This document shows, one piece after another, positions 27,679-35,939 of a DNA stretch of 64,000 bases. The stretch's first letter is position 1. Every line of letters begins with the position of its first letter. A model generated the notes under the pieces. That model saw nothing but the letters and a program-made list of their open reading frames with translations, ran no database searches and was not told where the DNA came from. Source of the DNA: Fluctibacter corallii (GTDB lineage Bacteria; Pseudomonadota; Gammaproteobacteria; Enterobacterales; Alteromonadaceae); the NCBI RefSeq assembly GCF_025751585.1, contig NZ_JAOWKX010000001.1, positions 707,284 to 771,283 on the forward strand, read 5' to 3'. The position numbers and the translations under genes were made by a program.

Positions 27679-27695
27679 TGCACCATAATGGTGCA
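27679..27695. promoter_or_regulatory. NtrC-binding site upstream of ntrB
   Basis: TGCACCATAATGGTGCA is an exact match to the NtrC box TGCACC-N4-GGTGCA type palindrome, 18 bp before the ntrB start. By analogy with glnL of enterobacteria, phosphorylated NtrC bound here would repress ntrBC from its own promoter. Confidence 0.88.
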
Positions 27696-27750
27696 TCAGC
27701 TTAATTTAGTGCAACGTTTGCTGCATTCCTGTGCTGTTACCTACCCGACA

Positions 27751-28290
27751 CTACTGAGCTGGCGTAATTAACTTCGATGCCTGATGCAAATAGATAACAA
27801 CAGGAGGACTAGATGCAAGTATCTTGCCTGAACTGTGTTTAAATTTAACCTGTAGCTGGTGCTCTCCACGTTCAATGCCTTGCAAAGAAAATCTAGGATT
27901 GGGCTGAGTTTGAATCAATTCACCATCAATAAATAACTGAAAGCGTCCTGCCACTAACGGCGTCAGTTCAGCCACAACATGAAAGGCACCATTATTGTCT
28001 CGAATCGTGGCTTCGTTTGCAGGTTGTAGAATCGAAAGTGAATAATTCGGTCGTTTTCGTTCTTGCTTTTTGGTTGAACTTGTCGTCGATAATGTAGGTG
28101 AGTTGGACGGTGTATTCAGGCTTGAAACCGTATTCGTCGACGTTGAAGACATAGTCATTTCCTCTGCACCAGCTTGGAATTTGTCTGTGTACACAACAGT
28201 TCCGTCTTCATTCACGACTTTATAAATTTTACTGCTAGCACAAAAAGATATCACCAATAACATGCATAAAACGATTGTTCGCATTTTCAT
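27751..28290 (-). CDS. Exported DUF4124-domain protein
   Basis: A signal peptide (MKMRTIVLCMLLVISFCASS) is followed by the short DUF4124 motif KIYKVVNEDGTVVYTDKF, a Ser/Thr/Asn-rich linker (about residues 50-85) and an Ig-like beta domain (YSLSILQPANEATIRDNNG). Proteins of this kind commonly sit between glnA and ntrBC in gammaproteobacteria, as here; their function is not known. I set the start at 28290, just after GGGAGAG; an ATG two codons later (28284) is equally possible. Confidence 0.8.
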   Translation of the reverse strand: MKMRTIVLCMLLVISFCASSKIYKVVNEDGTVVYTDKFQAGAEEMTMSSTSTNTVSSLNTPSNSPTLSTTSSTKKQERKRPNYSLSILQPANEATIRDNNGAFHVVAELTPLVAGRFQLFIDGELIQTQPNPRFSLQGIERGEHQLQVKFKHSSGKILASSPPVVIYLHQASKLITPAQ

Positions 28291-28334
28291 GCTCTCCCAA
28301 ATTTGTGTTTTCTCAGTGTAACCGTTTGCGCCAT

Positions 28335-28363
28335 AAAAAAAAGCCCGCACAACGGCGGGCTTT
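28335..28363 (-). terminator. Rho-independent terminator of glnA
   Basis: AGCCCGC (28342-28348) and GCGGGCT (28355-28361) form a G+C-rich stem; on the minus strand the stem is followed by a run of T. It lies about 20 bp after the glnA stop and separates glnA from the DUF4124 gene. Confidence 0.88.
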
Positions 28364-28382
28364 GACATATCAAAGGGTGTGG

Positions 28383-29792
28383 TTAAACACTGTAGTACAT
28401 ATCGAACTCAACTGGGTGGGTTGTCATTCTCAATGTGGTCACTTCTTCTTCTTTAAGCGCAATGTATGCCTCGATCATGTCATCAGTCATGACATTGCCA
28501 GCCGTTAGGAAGTCGCGATCATTTCGTAGCGCTTCCAACGCTTGCTCTAGTGAGCTTGCTACAGTTGGAATTTCTGCGGCTTCTTCTGGTGGCAAATCGT
28601 ATAAATCTTTGTCCATTGCATCACCAGGGTGAATCTTGTTCTTAATACCGTCGATACCTGCCATCAACATTGCTGTGAATGCCAAGTACGGGTTAGCTGT
28701 TGGGTCAGGGAAACGTACTTCAATACGACGTGCTCTATCGCTTGTTACGTAAGGAATACGAATAGATGCAGAGCGGTTTCTTGCAGAGTAAGCAAGCATA
28801 ACCGGCGCTTCAAACCCTGGTACTAAACGTTTGTACGAGTTTGTTGAAGCATTTGTGAAAGCATTGATTGCACGGGCATGTTTAATGATACCGCCAATAT
28901 AATAAAGTGCTTCCTCTGACAAGCCAGAGTACTTATCGCCTGCAAAGATGTTCACACCATCTTTACTGATAGACTGGTGACAGTGCATACCTGAACCATT
29001 GTCTCCAACAAGTGGCTTAGGCATAAATGTCGCCGTTTGACCGTATGCATGCGCAACGTTGTGAACTACATACTTGTAAATTTGAAGTTCGTCTGCTTTT
29101 TTCACAAGGGTGTTAAAACGACACGCGATTTCGTTTTGTCCCGCTGTAGCAACTTCATGGTGGTGAGCTTCAACTACCAAGCCCATTTCTTCCATCACTA
29201 AGCACATTGCTGCACGTGTATCGTGAGCTGAATCAACAGGAGGAACTGGGAAATAACCGCCTTTCACACCAGGGCGGTGACCTAAGTTACCGTCTTCGAA
29301 ATCTGCACCTGAGTTCCATTTCGCTTCAGACGAATCAATTTGGAAAAACGAGCCAGCCATATCTGTATGGAATTTTACATCGTCAAATAGGAAAAATTCT
29401 GGTTCTGGACCAAATAATACGGTATCGCCAATGCCTGTTGATTTTAGGTATTCTTCTGCACGCTTTGCCACAGAACGAGGATCGCGCTCATAACCTTGCA
29501 ATGTAGTCGGCTCAACAATGTCACAACGAATGTTGATTTGCGTTTCTTCTGCAAACGGGTCAAGTACCGCAGAGTCTGCGTCAGGCATTAGGATCATGTC
29601 TGATTCGTTAATTCCCTTCCATCCAGCGATAGAAGAACCATCAAACATTTTACCTTCTTCAAAGAAGTCTTCGTCGATTTGGTGTACTGGAATTGAAACG
29701 TGCTGCTCTTTTCCCTTTGTATCGGTGAAGCGTAAATCGACAAACTTCGCTTCGCTTTCTTTGATAAGCCCTAACGCCTTTTCTACTGACAT
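28383..29792 (-). CDS. glnA: Glutamine synthetase, type I
   Basis: GlnA makes glutamine from glutamate, ammonia and ATP, as a dodecamer in the cytoplasm. The 469-residue length, the signature [16 protein letters not shown], the ATP/substrate region (GNEIACRF-like [19 protein letters not shown]) and the adenylylation-site region [13 protein letters not shown] identify the adenylylated GSI-beta type. The start at 29792 follows a strong GGAGGACA site; the frame is open to 29816. Upstream are NtrC boxes and a sigma54-like promoter. Confidence 0.98.
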   Translation of the reverse strand: MSVEKALGLIKESEAKFVDLRFTDTKGKEQHVSIPVHQIDEDFFEEGKMFDGSSIAGWKGINESDMILMPDADSAVLDPFAEETQINIRCDIVEPTTLQGYERDPRSVAKRAEEYLKSTGIGDTVLFGPEPEFFLFDDVKFHTDMAGSFFQIDSSEAKWNSGADFEDGNLGHRPGVKGGYFPVPPVDSAHDTRAAMCLVMEEMGLVVEAHHHEVATAGQNEIACRFNTLVKKADELQIYKYVVHNVAHAYGQTATFMPKPLVGDNGSGMHCHQSISKDGVNIFAGDKYSGLSEEALYYIGGIIKHARAINAFTNASTNSYKRLVPGFEAPVMLAYSARNRSASIRIPYVTSDRARRIEVRFPDPTANPYLAFTAMLMAGIDGIKNKIHPGDAMDKDLYDLPPEEAAEIPTVASSLEQALEALRNDRDFLTAGNVMTDDMIEAYIALKEEEVTTLRMTTHPVEFDMYYSV

Positions 29793-29858
29793 TGTGTCCT
29801 CCGGATTACATTCCAAAATTAATTAATGCTGCGCTCAAACAGCGATGCGATAAAGAAA

Positions 29859-29873
29859 GCGAAAAGCGTGCCA
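29859..29873 (-). promoter_or_regulatory. Probable sigma54 promoter of glnA
   Basis: On the minus strand TGGCAC-N5-TCGC matches the -24/-12 consensus TGGCAC-N5-TTGC with one mismatch. It lies about 67 bp before the glnA start codon and about 75 bp downstream of the NtrC boxes, the spacing expected for enhancer-type activation. Confidence 0.6.
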
Positions 29874-29945
29874 TAAGCTATATTTCTTGGCAGCCCTTTA
29901 AAATGGCATGTATTATTCTCGGGCAATGGAATACTCAACACTTTA

Positions 29946-29962
29946 TGCACCATATCGGTGCA
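29946..29962. promoter_or_regulatory. NtrC box 1 upstream of glnA
   Basis: TGCACCATATCGGTGCA matches the NtrC palindrome almost perfectly (one central-half difference). It lies roughly 100 bp upstream of the expected start of the sigma54 transcript, a classic enhancer position. Confidence 0.88.
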
Positions 29963-29976
29963 CAAAATAGCCAAAA

Positions 29977-29991
29977 TGGTGCATTGCACCA
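29977..29991. promoter_or_regulatory. Second NtrC-type half-site pair upstream of glnA
   Basis: TGGTGCATTGCACCA is itself a perfect palindrome built from the NtrC half-sites TGGTGCA and TGCACCA, but in the outward arrangement. It is about three helical turns from box 1. It may combine with weaker flanking halves to form one or two lower-affinity sites. Confidence 0.55.
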
Positions 29992-30236
29992 AAACGCATC
30001 GCGATCGCTCTGAAATACTATAGTCAAGAAACTAGGCGTTGATGCTTACTTTTATGTGGTCATGCAAATTTGTTAGTGGCTTACAAAATATTAGCGCTTA
30101 ACATCGACGGTACGTATTATTTTCGTGCATGGTATGGTAGGTTTTTAAATGTTTGCTTCTGTAGATAAGTCTCACTTTACAAGGAGCTTGACCTTTGTTT
30201 TCTTCAACAAGAGCAAACTGTTTTCGTAAGTATATT

Positions 30237-30262
30237 GAGTTGCCGCATAGAGTTGCCGCATA
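30237..30262. repeat. Two tandem 13-bp copies in the leader of the PPTase gene
   Basis: GAGTTGCCGCATA is repeated exactly at 30237-30249 and 30250-30262, ending 10 bp before the ATG of the phosphopantetheinyl transferase. No Shine-Dalgarno sequence is visible between them and the start. Origin by slippage is likely. Confidence 0.8.
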
Positions 30263-30272
30263 GACGTACCCC

Positions 30273-31007
30273 ATGTTTGAATTGTTAGAACCATGCGCCA
30301 TTAATCACACTGAAAACGCATTTATTACAAAAATAACTGCGAACACCCTTTCGGAACAGGCACTTTTTCTTGTCGATTGCACCCTCAACCCTGAAGGATA
30401 CCGGTTCAATATATTTTCTGAGGAGGGTATTTGCTGCCCTGAATCCGTAAGTGTGTCGGTTGCAAAGCGCCAAGCCGAATTTTTATCGGGCAGATATGCA
30501 GCGAAGTACGCCTTGAAACTGTTAGATATGAACACACCGACCACGGTCCCCATAGGCGACCATCGAGCCCCAGTTTGGCCAACCGGTATTTGCGGCGCTA
30601 TCACACACAACTCTAAACGAGCAATCTGTGTTGTCGCCAAACGCTCCCACATTTCTCACGTTGGCATTGATATCGAAGGCATATTGCCACTCAACACAGC
30701 TATTGAGATTGGAAGCCAAATTCACACGGATGAAGAGCGAGCTAAACTGGTCGAATGCTCGATAGACAGAGCGCTGGCAACCACTCTTCTTTTTTCAGCT
30801 AAAGAAAGCCTATTCAAGGCTATTTATCCGCAAGTAAAATGCTATTTTGGTTTTGAGTGTGCGCAGTTAATACATGTCGATTTGCCAGCAAAGTGCTTGA
30901 CGTTCGGCTTGGAAAGGGCATTTACGCGCCAATACAATGTTGATAGGCATTACCAAGTATATTTTGAATACGATGACAACCTTGTTAAAACGATGGCTGT
31001 GAAGTAA
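30273..31007 (+). CDS. 4'-phosphopantetheinyl transferase, EntD-like
   Basis: The 244-residue protein transfers the phosphopantetheine arm of CoA to a carrier protein. The family motifs are in order: RQAEFLSGRYAAKYAL, APVWPTGICGAITHN, the Mg-binding GIDIE and FSAKESLFKAIYP. This is the EntD/PcpS-like type rather than AcpS. No NRPS, PKS or siderophore genes are in the window, so the client carrier protein is elsewhere. The start has no clear ribosome-binding site. Confidence 0.88.
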   Translation: MFELLEPCAINHTENAFITKITANTLSEQALFLVDCTLNPEGYRFNIFSEEGICCPESVSVSVAKRQAEFLSGRYAAKYALKLLDMNTPTTVPIGDHRAPVWPTGICGAITHNSKRAICVVAKRSHISHVGIDIEGILPLNTAIEIGSQIHTDEERAKLVECSIDRALATTLLFSAKESLFKAIYPQVKCYFGFECAQLIHVDLPAKCLTFGLERAFTRQYNVDRHYQVYFEYDDNLVKTMAVK

Positions 31008-31032
31008 TACCACCAAATGAAAAGGCAAAAGG

Positions 31033-31063
31033 GGCTCAAACAGCCATTCGACATGCTTGAGCC
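31033..31063 (-). terminator. Possible terminator of the ccmFGHI operon
   Basis: GGCTCAA (31033-31039) pairs with TTGAGCC (31057-31063) around a 17-nt loop. On the minus strand it is followed by CCCTTTTGCCTTTT. It lies 38 bp beyond the ccmI stop. Confidence 0.45.
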
Positions 31064-31101
31064 TTAGGATGTGTGACAGCAAGCGTTAGACTGCTACCTT
31101 A

Positions 31102-32316
31102 TTATTCCGAAGTCAGCACCAAATGAACGGTGGTTTCCTCTCCTACACTTACTCCATTTTGCGCAGTTTCTAAACGCTTATCACTAATGGCAATATTACC
31201 GTCCATAGAGAGCCTTGCAACTACATTAACCGTATCAAAAGAAGACAACTTCTGAGTTGGCATTGGCGCATCGTTATCGGTCAGCGTTACCGTCATTGGA
31301 AATTCAGATATAGCCACTTTCTTAGCAGCAACAGGCATTGGCATATTGTCCGATTTAGCAAAAACAAATACGTACTGGTAGCCTTCAAGTTGCGCTAACA
31401 ATTTCTCTGATATATCAATTTCAATGGTTAACAGTGCAGACGCGTCCGTTTGTTCAGGAGTCAACGTGGCCAATTCATTTTTTGCCCAACTATGCCTCGG
31501 ATCATCCGGGGATAACATTTGTAACAGTATGTTCAAACTTTCTTTTGCAACAGACGTATTTTCCAATCTGATATTTGCCGCGGAAAACATTATCATTGCC
31601 GTAATATTCATAGGGTCCACAGATAAGAGATCTTTGGTTAAATTCAACGCTTTTTGCCAGCTATCCCTGTCTTCACCGAATAGTAAGGCCTGACTATATC
31701 CTATGGTTATTTCTTTATTTTCCGATGCCAATGCGTGCGCTTTTGCATAGGCTGCCTCAGAACCCGGCTGATCACGCAACACCAACAATACTCTACCCAG
31801 CAGCATCCACCCAGTTGCATCTTCCGGCGTATTCACAAGTCGAGTACGAATTCCGAGGGCAAGATCAACCATATTGGTCGTAGACATTGTTGGATCTTGC
31901 TTAAGAAAAGCACGTTCAGCTAACCCACTTCGATCAACGACAGAGGTTTCCCAGCGTTGCATGTGTGAATGCGCACCTAGCGCCGCATACATCGCAATCC
32001 CAGTAACTAACATTATCGCAACCGCAAATAACTTGGCGTTCGCACTACCTGATGTTACTAACGACTTACCCTTGCCTTCTGCCTTTGACAAGTCTTCCGT
32101 GAGCCGCTTTTTAAGTTCTATCACCGCTTCATCATAAGCCGCTTTATTCAACTTTCCAGCCACATAATCTTTTTCGAGCTCATTCTCAGCTACTTTGTAC
32201 CAATCAAGACTATGTTCGTTGACCGATTGCTCCTTGTTAAAACGAATTACCGGAACAAAGATAAATAGCGAAGCAATCAATACAAACAAGAGTGCCCCAA
32301 TGTAAAAACCAACCAT
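31102..32316 (-). CDS. ccmI: Cytochrome c maturation protein CcmI (CycH)
   Basis: CcmI holds apocytochrome c for haem attachment. The 404-residue protein has an N-terminal membrane helix (about residues 4-22), a cytoplasmic leucine-rich segment (AENELEKDYVAGKLNKAAYD, typical of the family), a second helix (about 95-112) and a periplasmic TPR-like region (DATGWMLLGRVLLVLRDQPG). A beta-rich C-terminal domain follows. It overlaps the ccmH stop by one base in the same operon. Confidence 0.92.
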   Translation of the reverse strand: MVGFYIGALLFVLIASLFIFVPVIRFNKEQSVNEHSLDWYKVAENELEKDYVAGKLNKAAYDEAVIELKKRLTEDLSKAEGKGKSLVTSGSANAKLFAVAIMLVTGIAMYAALGAHSHMQRWETSVVDRSGLAERAFLKQDPTMSTTNMVDLALGIRTRLVNTPEDATGWMLLGRVLLVLRDQPGSEAAYAKAHALASENKEITIGYSQALLFGEDRDSWQKALNLTKDLLSVDPMNITAMIMFSAANIRLENTSVAKESLNILLQMLSPDDPRHSWAKNELATLTPEQTDASALLTIEIDISEKLLAQLEGYQYVFVFAKSDNMPMPVAAKKVAISEFPMTVTLTDNDAPMPTQKLSSFDTVNVVARLSMDGNIAISDKRLETAQNGVSVGEETTVHLVLTSE

Positions 32317-32810
32317 TACTTCGTATCTCCTCGCCTTTCAAGTTCTTCAATCCGGCGTTTCAGTTCTAATTCTTGCTGCTCGTTCCACTGTTCATTACGT
32401 TTGTTTTGTCTTCCGTGTGTGGTAAATCGTGTACTCTGCCGACGAATACGATACAAAAAGTAAATAATAAACAGTGCAGGCGCTAGCCATAAAATAACGG
32501 TAGACATCTTAACGGGTGGCTTATAGTGAGCAAATTCGCCATAACGTCCCACCATGAAATCAATTACTTCCTGTTTACTCGCCCCATCTGCCACCATCTT
32601 TCGTGTTTTATTTCGCATGTCTTTAGCTACCAACGCATTGGAATCAGCGATATTCTGATTTTGACACCTAGGACAGCGGAGTTCGGCTACTAACTCACGA
32701 TATACACGTTCGTGTTCAGCGGTTTTAAAGCTTTCAAGATCTTCTGTTGCCATCACCGATTCAGACAACAGAACAAAAATAGCGACGATTAAAGTACGGA
32801 TATTCACCAT
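32316..32810 (-). CDS. ccmH: Cytochrome c maturation protein CcmH (CcmL-type thiol reductant)
   Basis: The 164-residue protein has a signal peptide (to VMA), the redox motif LRCPRCQNQNIADSNA, and a C-terminal membrane helix (about 105-122) with a charged cytoplasmic tail. This is the short CcmH/CcmL form that reduces apocytochrome CxxCH cysteines. The separate ccmI gene behind it supports the two-gene form, in contrast to the CcmH-CcmI fusion of Escherichia coli. Confidence 0.94.
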   Translation of the reverse strand: MVNIRTLIVAIFVLLSESVMATEDLESFKTAEHERVYRELVAELRCPRCQNQNIADSNALVAKDMRNKTRKMVADGASKQEVIDFMVGRYGEFAHYKPPVKMSTVILWLAPALFIIYFLYRIRRQSTRFTTHGRQNKRNEQWNEQQELELKRRIEELERRGDTK

Positions 32811-32819
32811 AATATGTCT

Positions 32820-33419
32820 CTAAAGTTGATTCCAAATAGGCGCGATTTTTTCATTCCAAACCCGCTCATTGACTTCTCCCAAGTGATGCAAGAGGATTTT
32901 TCCATCTGCATCGATAACGTAAGTCTCGGGTGCTCCAGTAACAGCAAGGTCTAATAAAAGATCTCTATCTAAATCTAATATATTGATGTGATATGGATTG
33001 CCAAATTGGCTCAGCATATTCACTACATCTTCTCTTATTTTCGGTACATCAGCATAAATCCCAAACTCAGGGTCGTGCTCTTGATCATAATAGAGCCCTA
33101 CAATTTTGACGCCTTGCTCGTTTTTAAGTTGAGTCAAATATGGCAACTCGTAACGACACGTCACACACCACACACCCCACACATTCAACAAAAAAGGTTC
33201 ACCTAGTAACGAGTCGCGAGAATAGCTCACGCCATCAGTATACAAGTCAGGTAGCTGGAATTCAGGTAATGGACGCCCTTCAAGCTCAGACGGCCTTTCA
33301 AACGGGTCAGCGAACAATGCAAAATAAAAGACAACAACGATACAAGCAAAAAATATAACGGGCAAAAATCGTATGATGAGTGATTTTTCTTGCTTATTTG
33401 GCGTGTGTAGCTGAGTCAT
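32820..33419 (-). CDS. ccmG: Thiol:disulfide interchange protein CcmG (DsbE)
   Basis: A membrane-anchored periplasmic thioredoxin of 199 residues. The N-terminal helix (FLPVIFFACIVVVFYFALF) is followed by FLLNVWGVWCVTCRYELPYL with the CxxC motif, and by the cis-Pro GAPETYVIDADG of CcmG. It supplies electrons to the cytochrome c maturation branch. Start and ccmF stop share a base (TAATG), which shows tight coupling. Confidence 0.95.
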   Translation of the reverse strand: MTQLHTPNKQEKSLIIRFLPVIFFACIVVVFYFALFADPFERPSELEGRPLPEFQLPDLYTDGVSYSRDSLLGEPFLLNVWGVWCVTCRYELPYLTQLKNEQGVKIVGLYYDQEHDPEFGIYADVPKIREDVVNMLSQFGNPYHINILDLDRDLLLDLAVTGAPETYVIDADGKILLHHLGEVNERVWNEKIAPIWNQL

Positions 33420-35380
33420 TAGGCGGCCCTCTCTTGCAACTTACCCGTTTTGCGTCTGTAACGCTTATCGGCAATCGCAATGATTAAACCGATGGCAATG
33501 AGTATGCCTCCCGCCCATAACCAGCGTACGTAATGCTTTACATAAAGCCTAACACCCCAACTCCCATCATCAAACTGCGTGCCCAATGACACATACAAAT
33601 CTCGGGTAAAGCCAACATCAACTCCGGCTTCTGTCATCACCGTTTTTTGAACCGTATAAAATCGCTTCTCACTCAGAATTGAGCCTACAGGCTGATTGCC
33701 TTTCAATACCTCAATACGCGCGCCGTGTCCCTCATAGTTAGAATCGTAAGTCGCCTCAATATCTTTCAGGTGAAAGGTATAGCCTGATAATTCAACCTTA
33801 TCTCCAATATGCATTTTTACTGCACGCTCATCGGTGAATTGGGTCGCCATACCGCCTCCGGCTAAGGTCACCGCAAAACCGATATGCCCAATAATCATCC
33901 CCCAATGCGCTTTAGGTATTTTCGCCCAGCCCAGTTTCTGGGCGGTCTTGAACAGTTCTCTCAATGAAATGAGGGTAATCCAACAGCCAAGGCTAGCACT
34001 GACAATCGCGGTGAAATTCCATTGACCGAACTGCCCTAACACCCATGCAAGACCTAAAATTAGGCTTACGACGAACACATAGATATTGGATTTAAACAGC
34101 CTGTTCAGGTTGTCTTGCTTCCAGCGCATCATAGGTGCCACGCCTAAAACAAAAGAAAATGGTATTAATAACCAACTAAACACTTGATCAAAAAACGGTT
34201 GACCAACCGAGATAGCTCCCAAGCCCGCTTGTTTGTGTAGCATGGGGAATAGCGTTCCAATCAAGACAACTATTGTAGCCGCAATGAACAACATATTGTT
34301 CATTAACAACGTCGTTTCTCTGGATATTGCAGCATATTGCGTACGATCTTTTTGCACATGCGTAATGCGCATAGCATAAAGGGTTAAACTGCCGCCAATA
34401 ACGAAAGCAAGTAATCCTAAAATGAAAATGCCACGTTCAGGGTCATTTGCAAAAGCATGGACAGATACAATCACACCTGAACGAACTAAGAATGTCCCTA
34501 ATAAACTAAAAGAGAATGCTGCAATCGCTAAAAATAATGTCCAGCTAACAAAAACACCACGCTTTTCTGTCGCAATAAGTGAGTGAAAAAGTGCCACTGC
34601 AACAAGCCAAGGCATAAACGCCGCATTTTCAGATGGATCCCAGAACCACCAGCCGCCCCAACCGAGCTCACTGTATGCCCACCATGAGCCGAGTGTGATT
34701 CCCATAGTAAGGCAACTAATACCGAGTAACGTCCAAGGTCTAGACCATTTCGCCCAACTGGTATCTAATCGCCCCAAAATCAAGGCTGCGATAGCGAATG
34801 AGAAAGGTACCGACATGCCCACATACCCCAAGTAAAGCATGGGTGGATGAAAAATCATGCCAGGATCTTGTAGGAGTGGGTTAAGGTCTCGCCCGTCTAC
34901 AGGAAAATAAGGCAACGTACGTTCAAATGGATTAGACGCAATAATAACGTAAGCGTAAAACCCAACACTTATCCACCCTAACACCACCAAAACTAGGGTG
35001 CGCGTGTCTTTAGGGAGCTGCTTTGAAAATACGGCAAAGCCGATATTCCAACATGATTGCATTAGCAACCAGAGCAAAATCGACCCTTCATGGCTACCCC
35101 AACTGGCTGCAATTTTATATTCAAAAGGCAAAAGCGATGTGGAGTTTTGGGCAACGTTAATGACAGAGAAATCATCTGTTGCAAAGGCGTATACTAAGCA
35201 ACCAAAAGATATTGCTGTCATGATGAACTGACCCACCACAAGATTCGGGGCCAACTCCATAATGGGATGATTGTTTTTCCTGACGCCCCAGAATGGAACA
35301 ATGGACAGTGCCAGGGCAAAACCAAATGCGAATGTTAGAGCCAAATTTCCTAATTCGGGTATGTAATGATGAATCTCCAC
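33419..35380 (-). CDS. ccmF: Haem lyase subunit CcmF
   Basis: CcmF attaches haem to apocytochrome c. The 653-residue polytopic protein shows the tryptophan-rich WWD motif (GWGGWWFWDPSENAAFMPWL) and conserved histidines in external loops (SWGSHEGSILLW, LFHSLIATEKRG). It is the first gene of ccmF-G-H-I. No ccmA-E lies upstream; the next gene there is the divergent typA, 559 bp away. Confidence 0.96.
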   Translation of the reverse strand: MEIHHYIPELGNLALTFAFGFALALSIVPFWGVRKNNHPIMELAPNLVVGQFIMTAISFGCLVYAFATDDFSVINVAQNSTSLLPFEYKIAASWGSHEGSILLWLLMQSCWNIGFAVFSKQLPKDTRTLVLVVLGWISVGFYAYVIIASNPFERTLPYFPVDGRDLNPLLQDPGMIFHPPMLYLGYVGMSVPFSFAIAALILGRLDTSWAKWSRPWTLLGISCLTMGITLGSWWAYSELGWGGWWFWDPSENAAFMPWLVAVALFHSLIATEKRGVFVSWTLFLAIAAFSFSLLGTFLVRSGVIVSVHAFANDPERGIFILGLLAFVIGGSLTLYAMRITHVQKDRTQYAAISRETTLLMNNMLFIAATIVVLIGTLFPMLHKQAGLGAISVGQPFFDQVFSWLLIPFSFVLGVAPMMRWKQDNLNRLFKSNIYVFVVSLILGLAWVLGQFGQWNFTAIVSASLGCWITLISLRELFKTAQKLGWAKIPKAHWGMIIGHIGFAVTLAGGGMATQFTDERAVKMHIGDKVELSGYTFHLKDIEATYDSNYEGHGARIEVLKGNQPVGSILSEKRFYTVQKTVMTEAGVDVGFTRDLYVSLGTQFDDGSWGVRLYVKHYVRWLWAGGILIAIGLIIAIADKRYRRKTGKLQERAA

Positions 35381-35939
35381 ATATGCCTCTGTAAGTAATC
35401 AAAAATAACAATAATCCCTACGATAGCAGCCGCAATAGCGCCCAAACTCAAACAGGGACAAATGCGTTTGGATTTTACACATTTAATTGGAAACTTCTAA
35501 TAAATTTTGCGAGAAATCGCTGTTGCAGAAAACCATTGGAATCGCGCTTAAAATAAGGCTTTCATTATAGATTATAAGATCAATAGTTAGTGCATCATTA
35601 AACACCGATTGAGTGAGCTAACACACTCCGAAACGGTGAACATCAGAACTACTGCGACGACCTCCTATTAGCGCGGCTTTTTTCACATACCACCAAAATA
35701 CTAAAAAATCACAATTTAACGCGAGGCATTACTCGAAAAAAACGTCGAGTGCCATATAATTTGGTGGAAACAATGTAAACTTCGTCATTGTACAAAAATT
35801 TAACTCTACCTTCTTAAGGTTTGAGTGTATAATACGCCACCTTTTTTTGCGTCTACCACTAGGGCACGCTTAAAGCTAGTCAGACTGCTTCGTCATTTTG
35901 GCTTTTCGTCCGTAATTACTTTGAGTTAAGGCATATATT
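35381..35939. other. Divergent control region of ccmF and typA (559 bp)
   Basis: No gene is seen on either strand. A good -10 box TATAAT at 35828-35833 in the rightward direction is the likely typA promoter element, about 107 bp before the start codon; no clear -35 was found. A short GAGTG...CACTC inverted repeat lies near 35612-35629. A small RNA cannot be excluded but has no clear terminator hairpin. Confidence 0.5.

Noticed and set aside
30098..30301. 67-codon minus-strand frame in the leader of the PPTase gene
   Set aside because: It overlaps the PPTase start and the tandem repeat and has no family pattern.
35640..35700. Possible small RNA between ccmF and typA
   Set aside because: A T-run is present but no convincing hairpin precedes it and no known RNA family was recognised.
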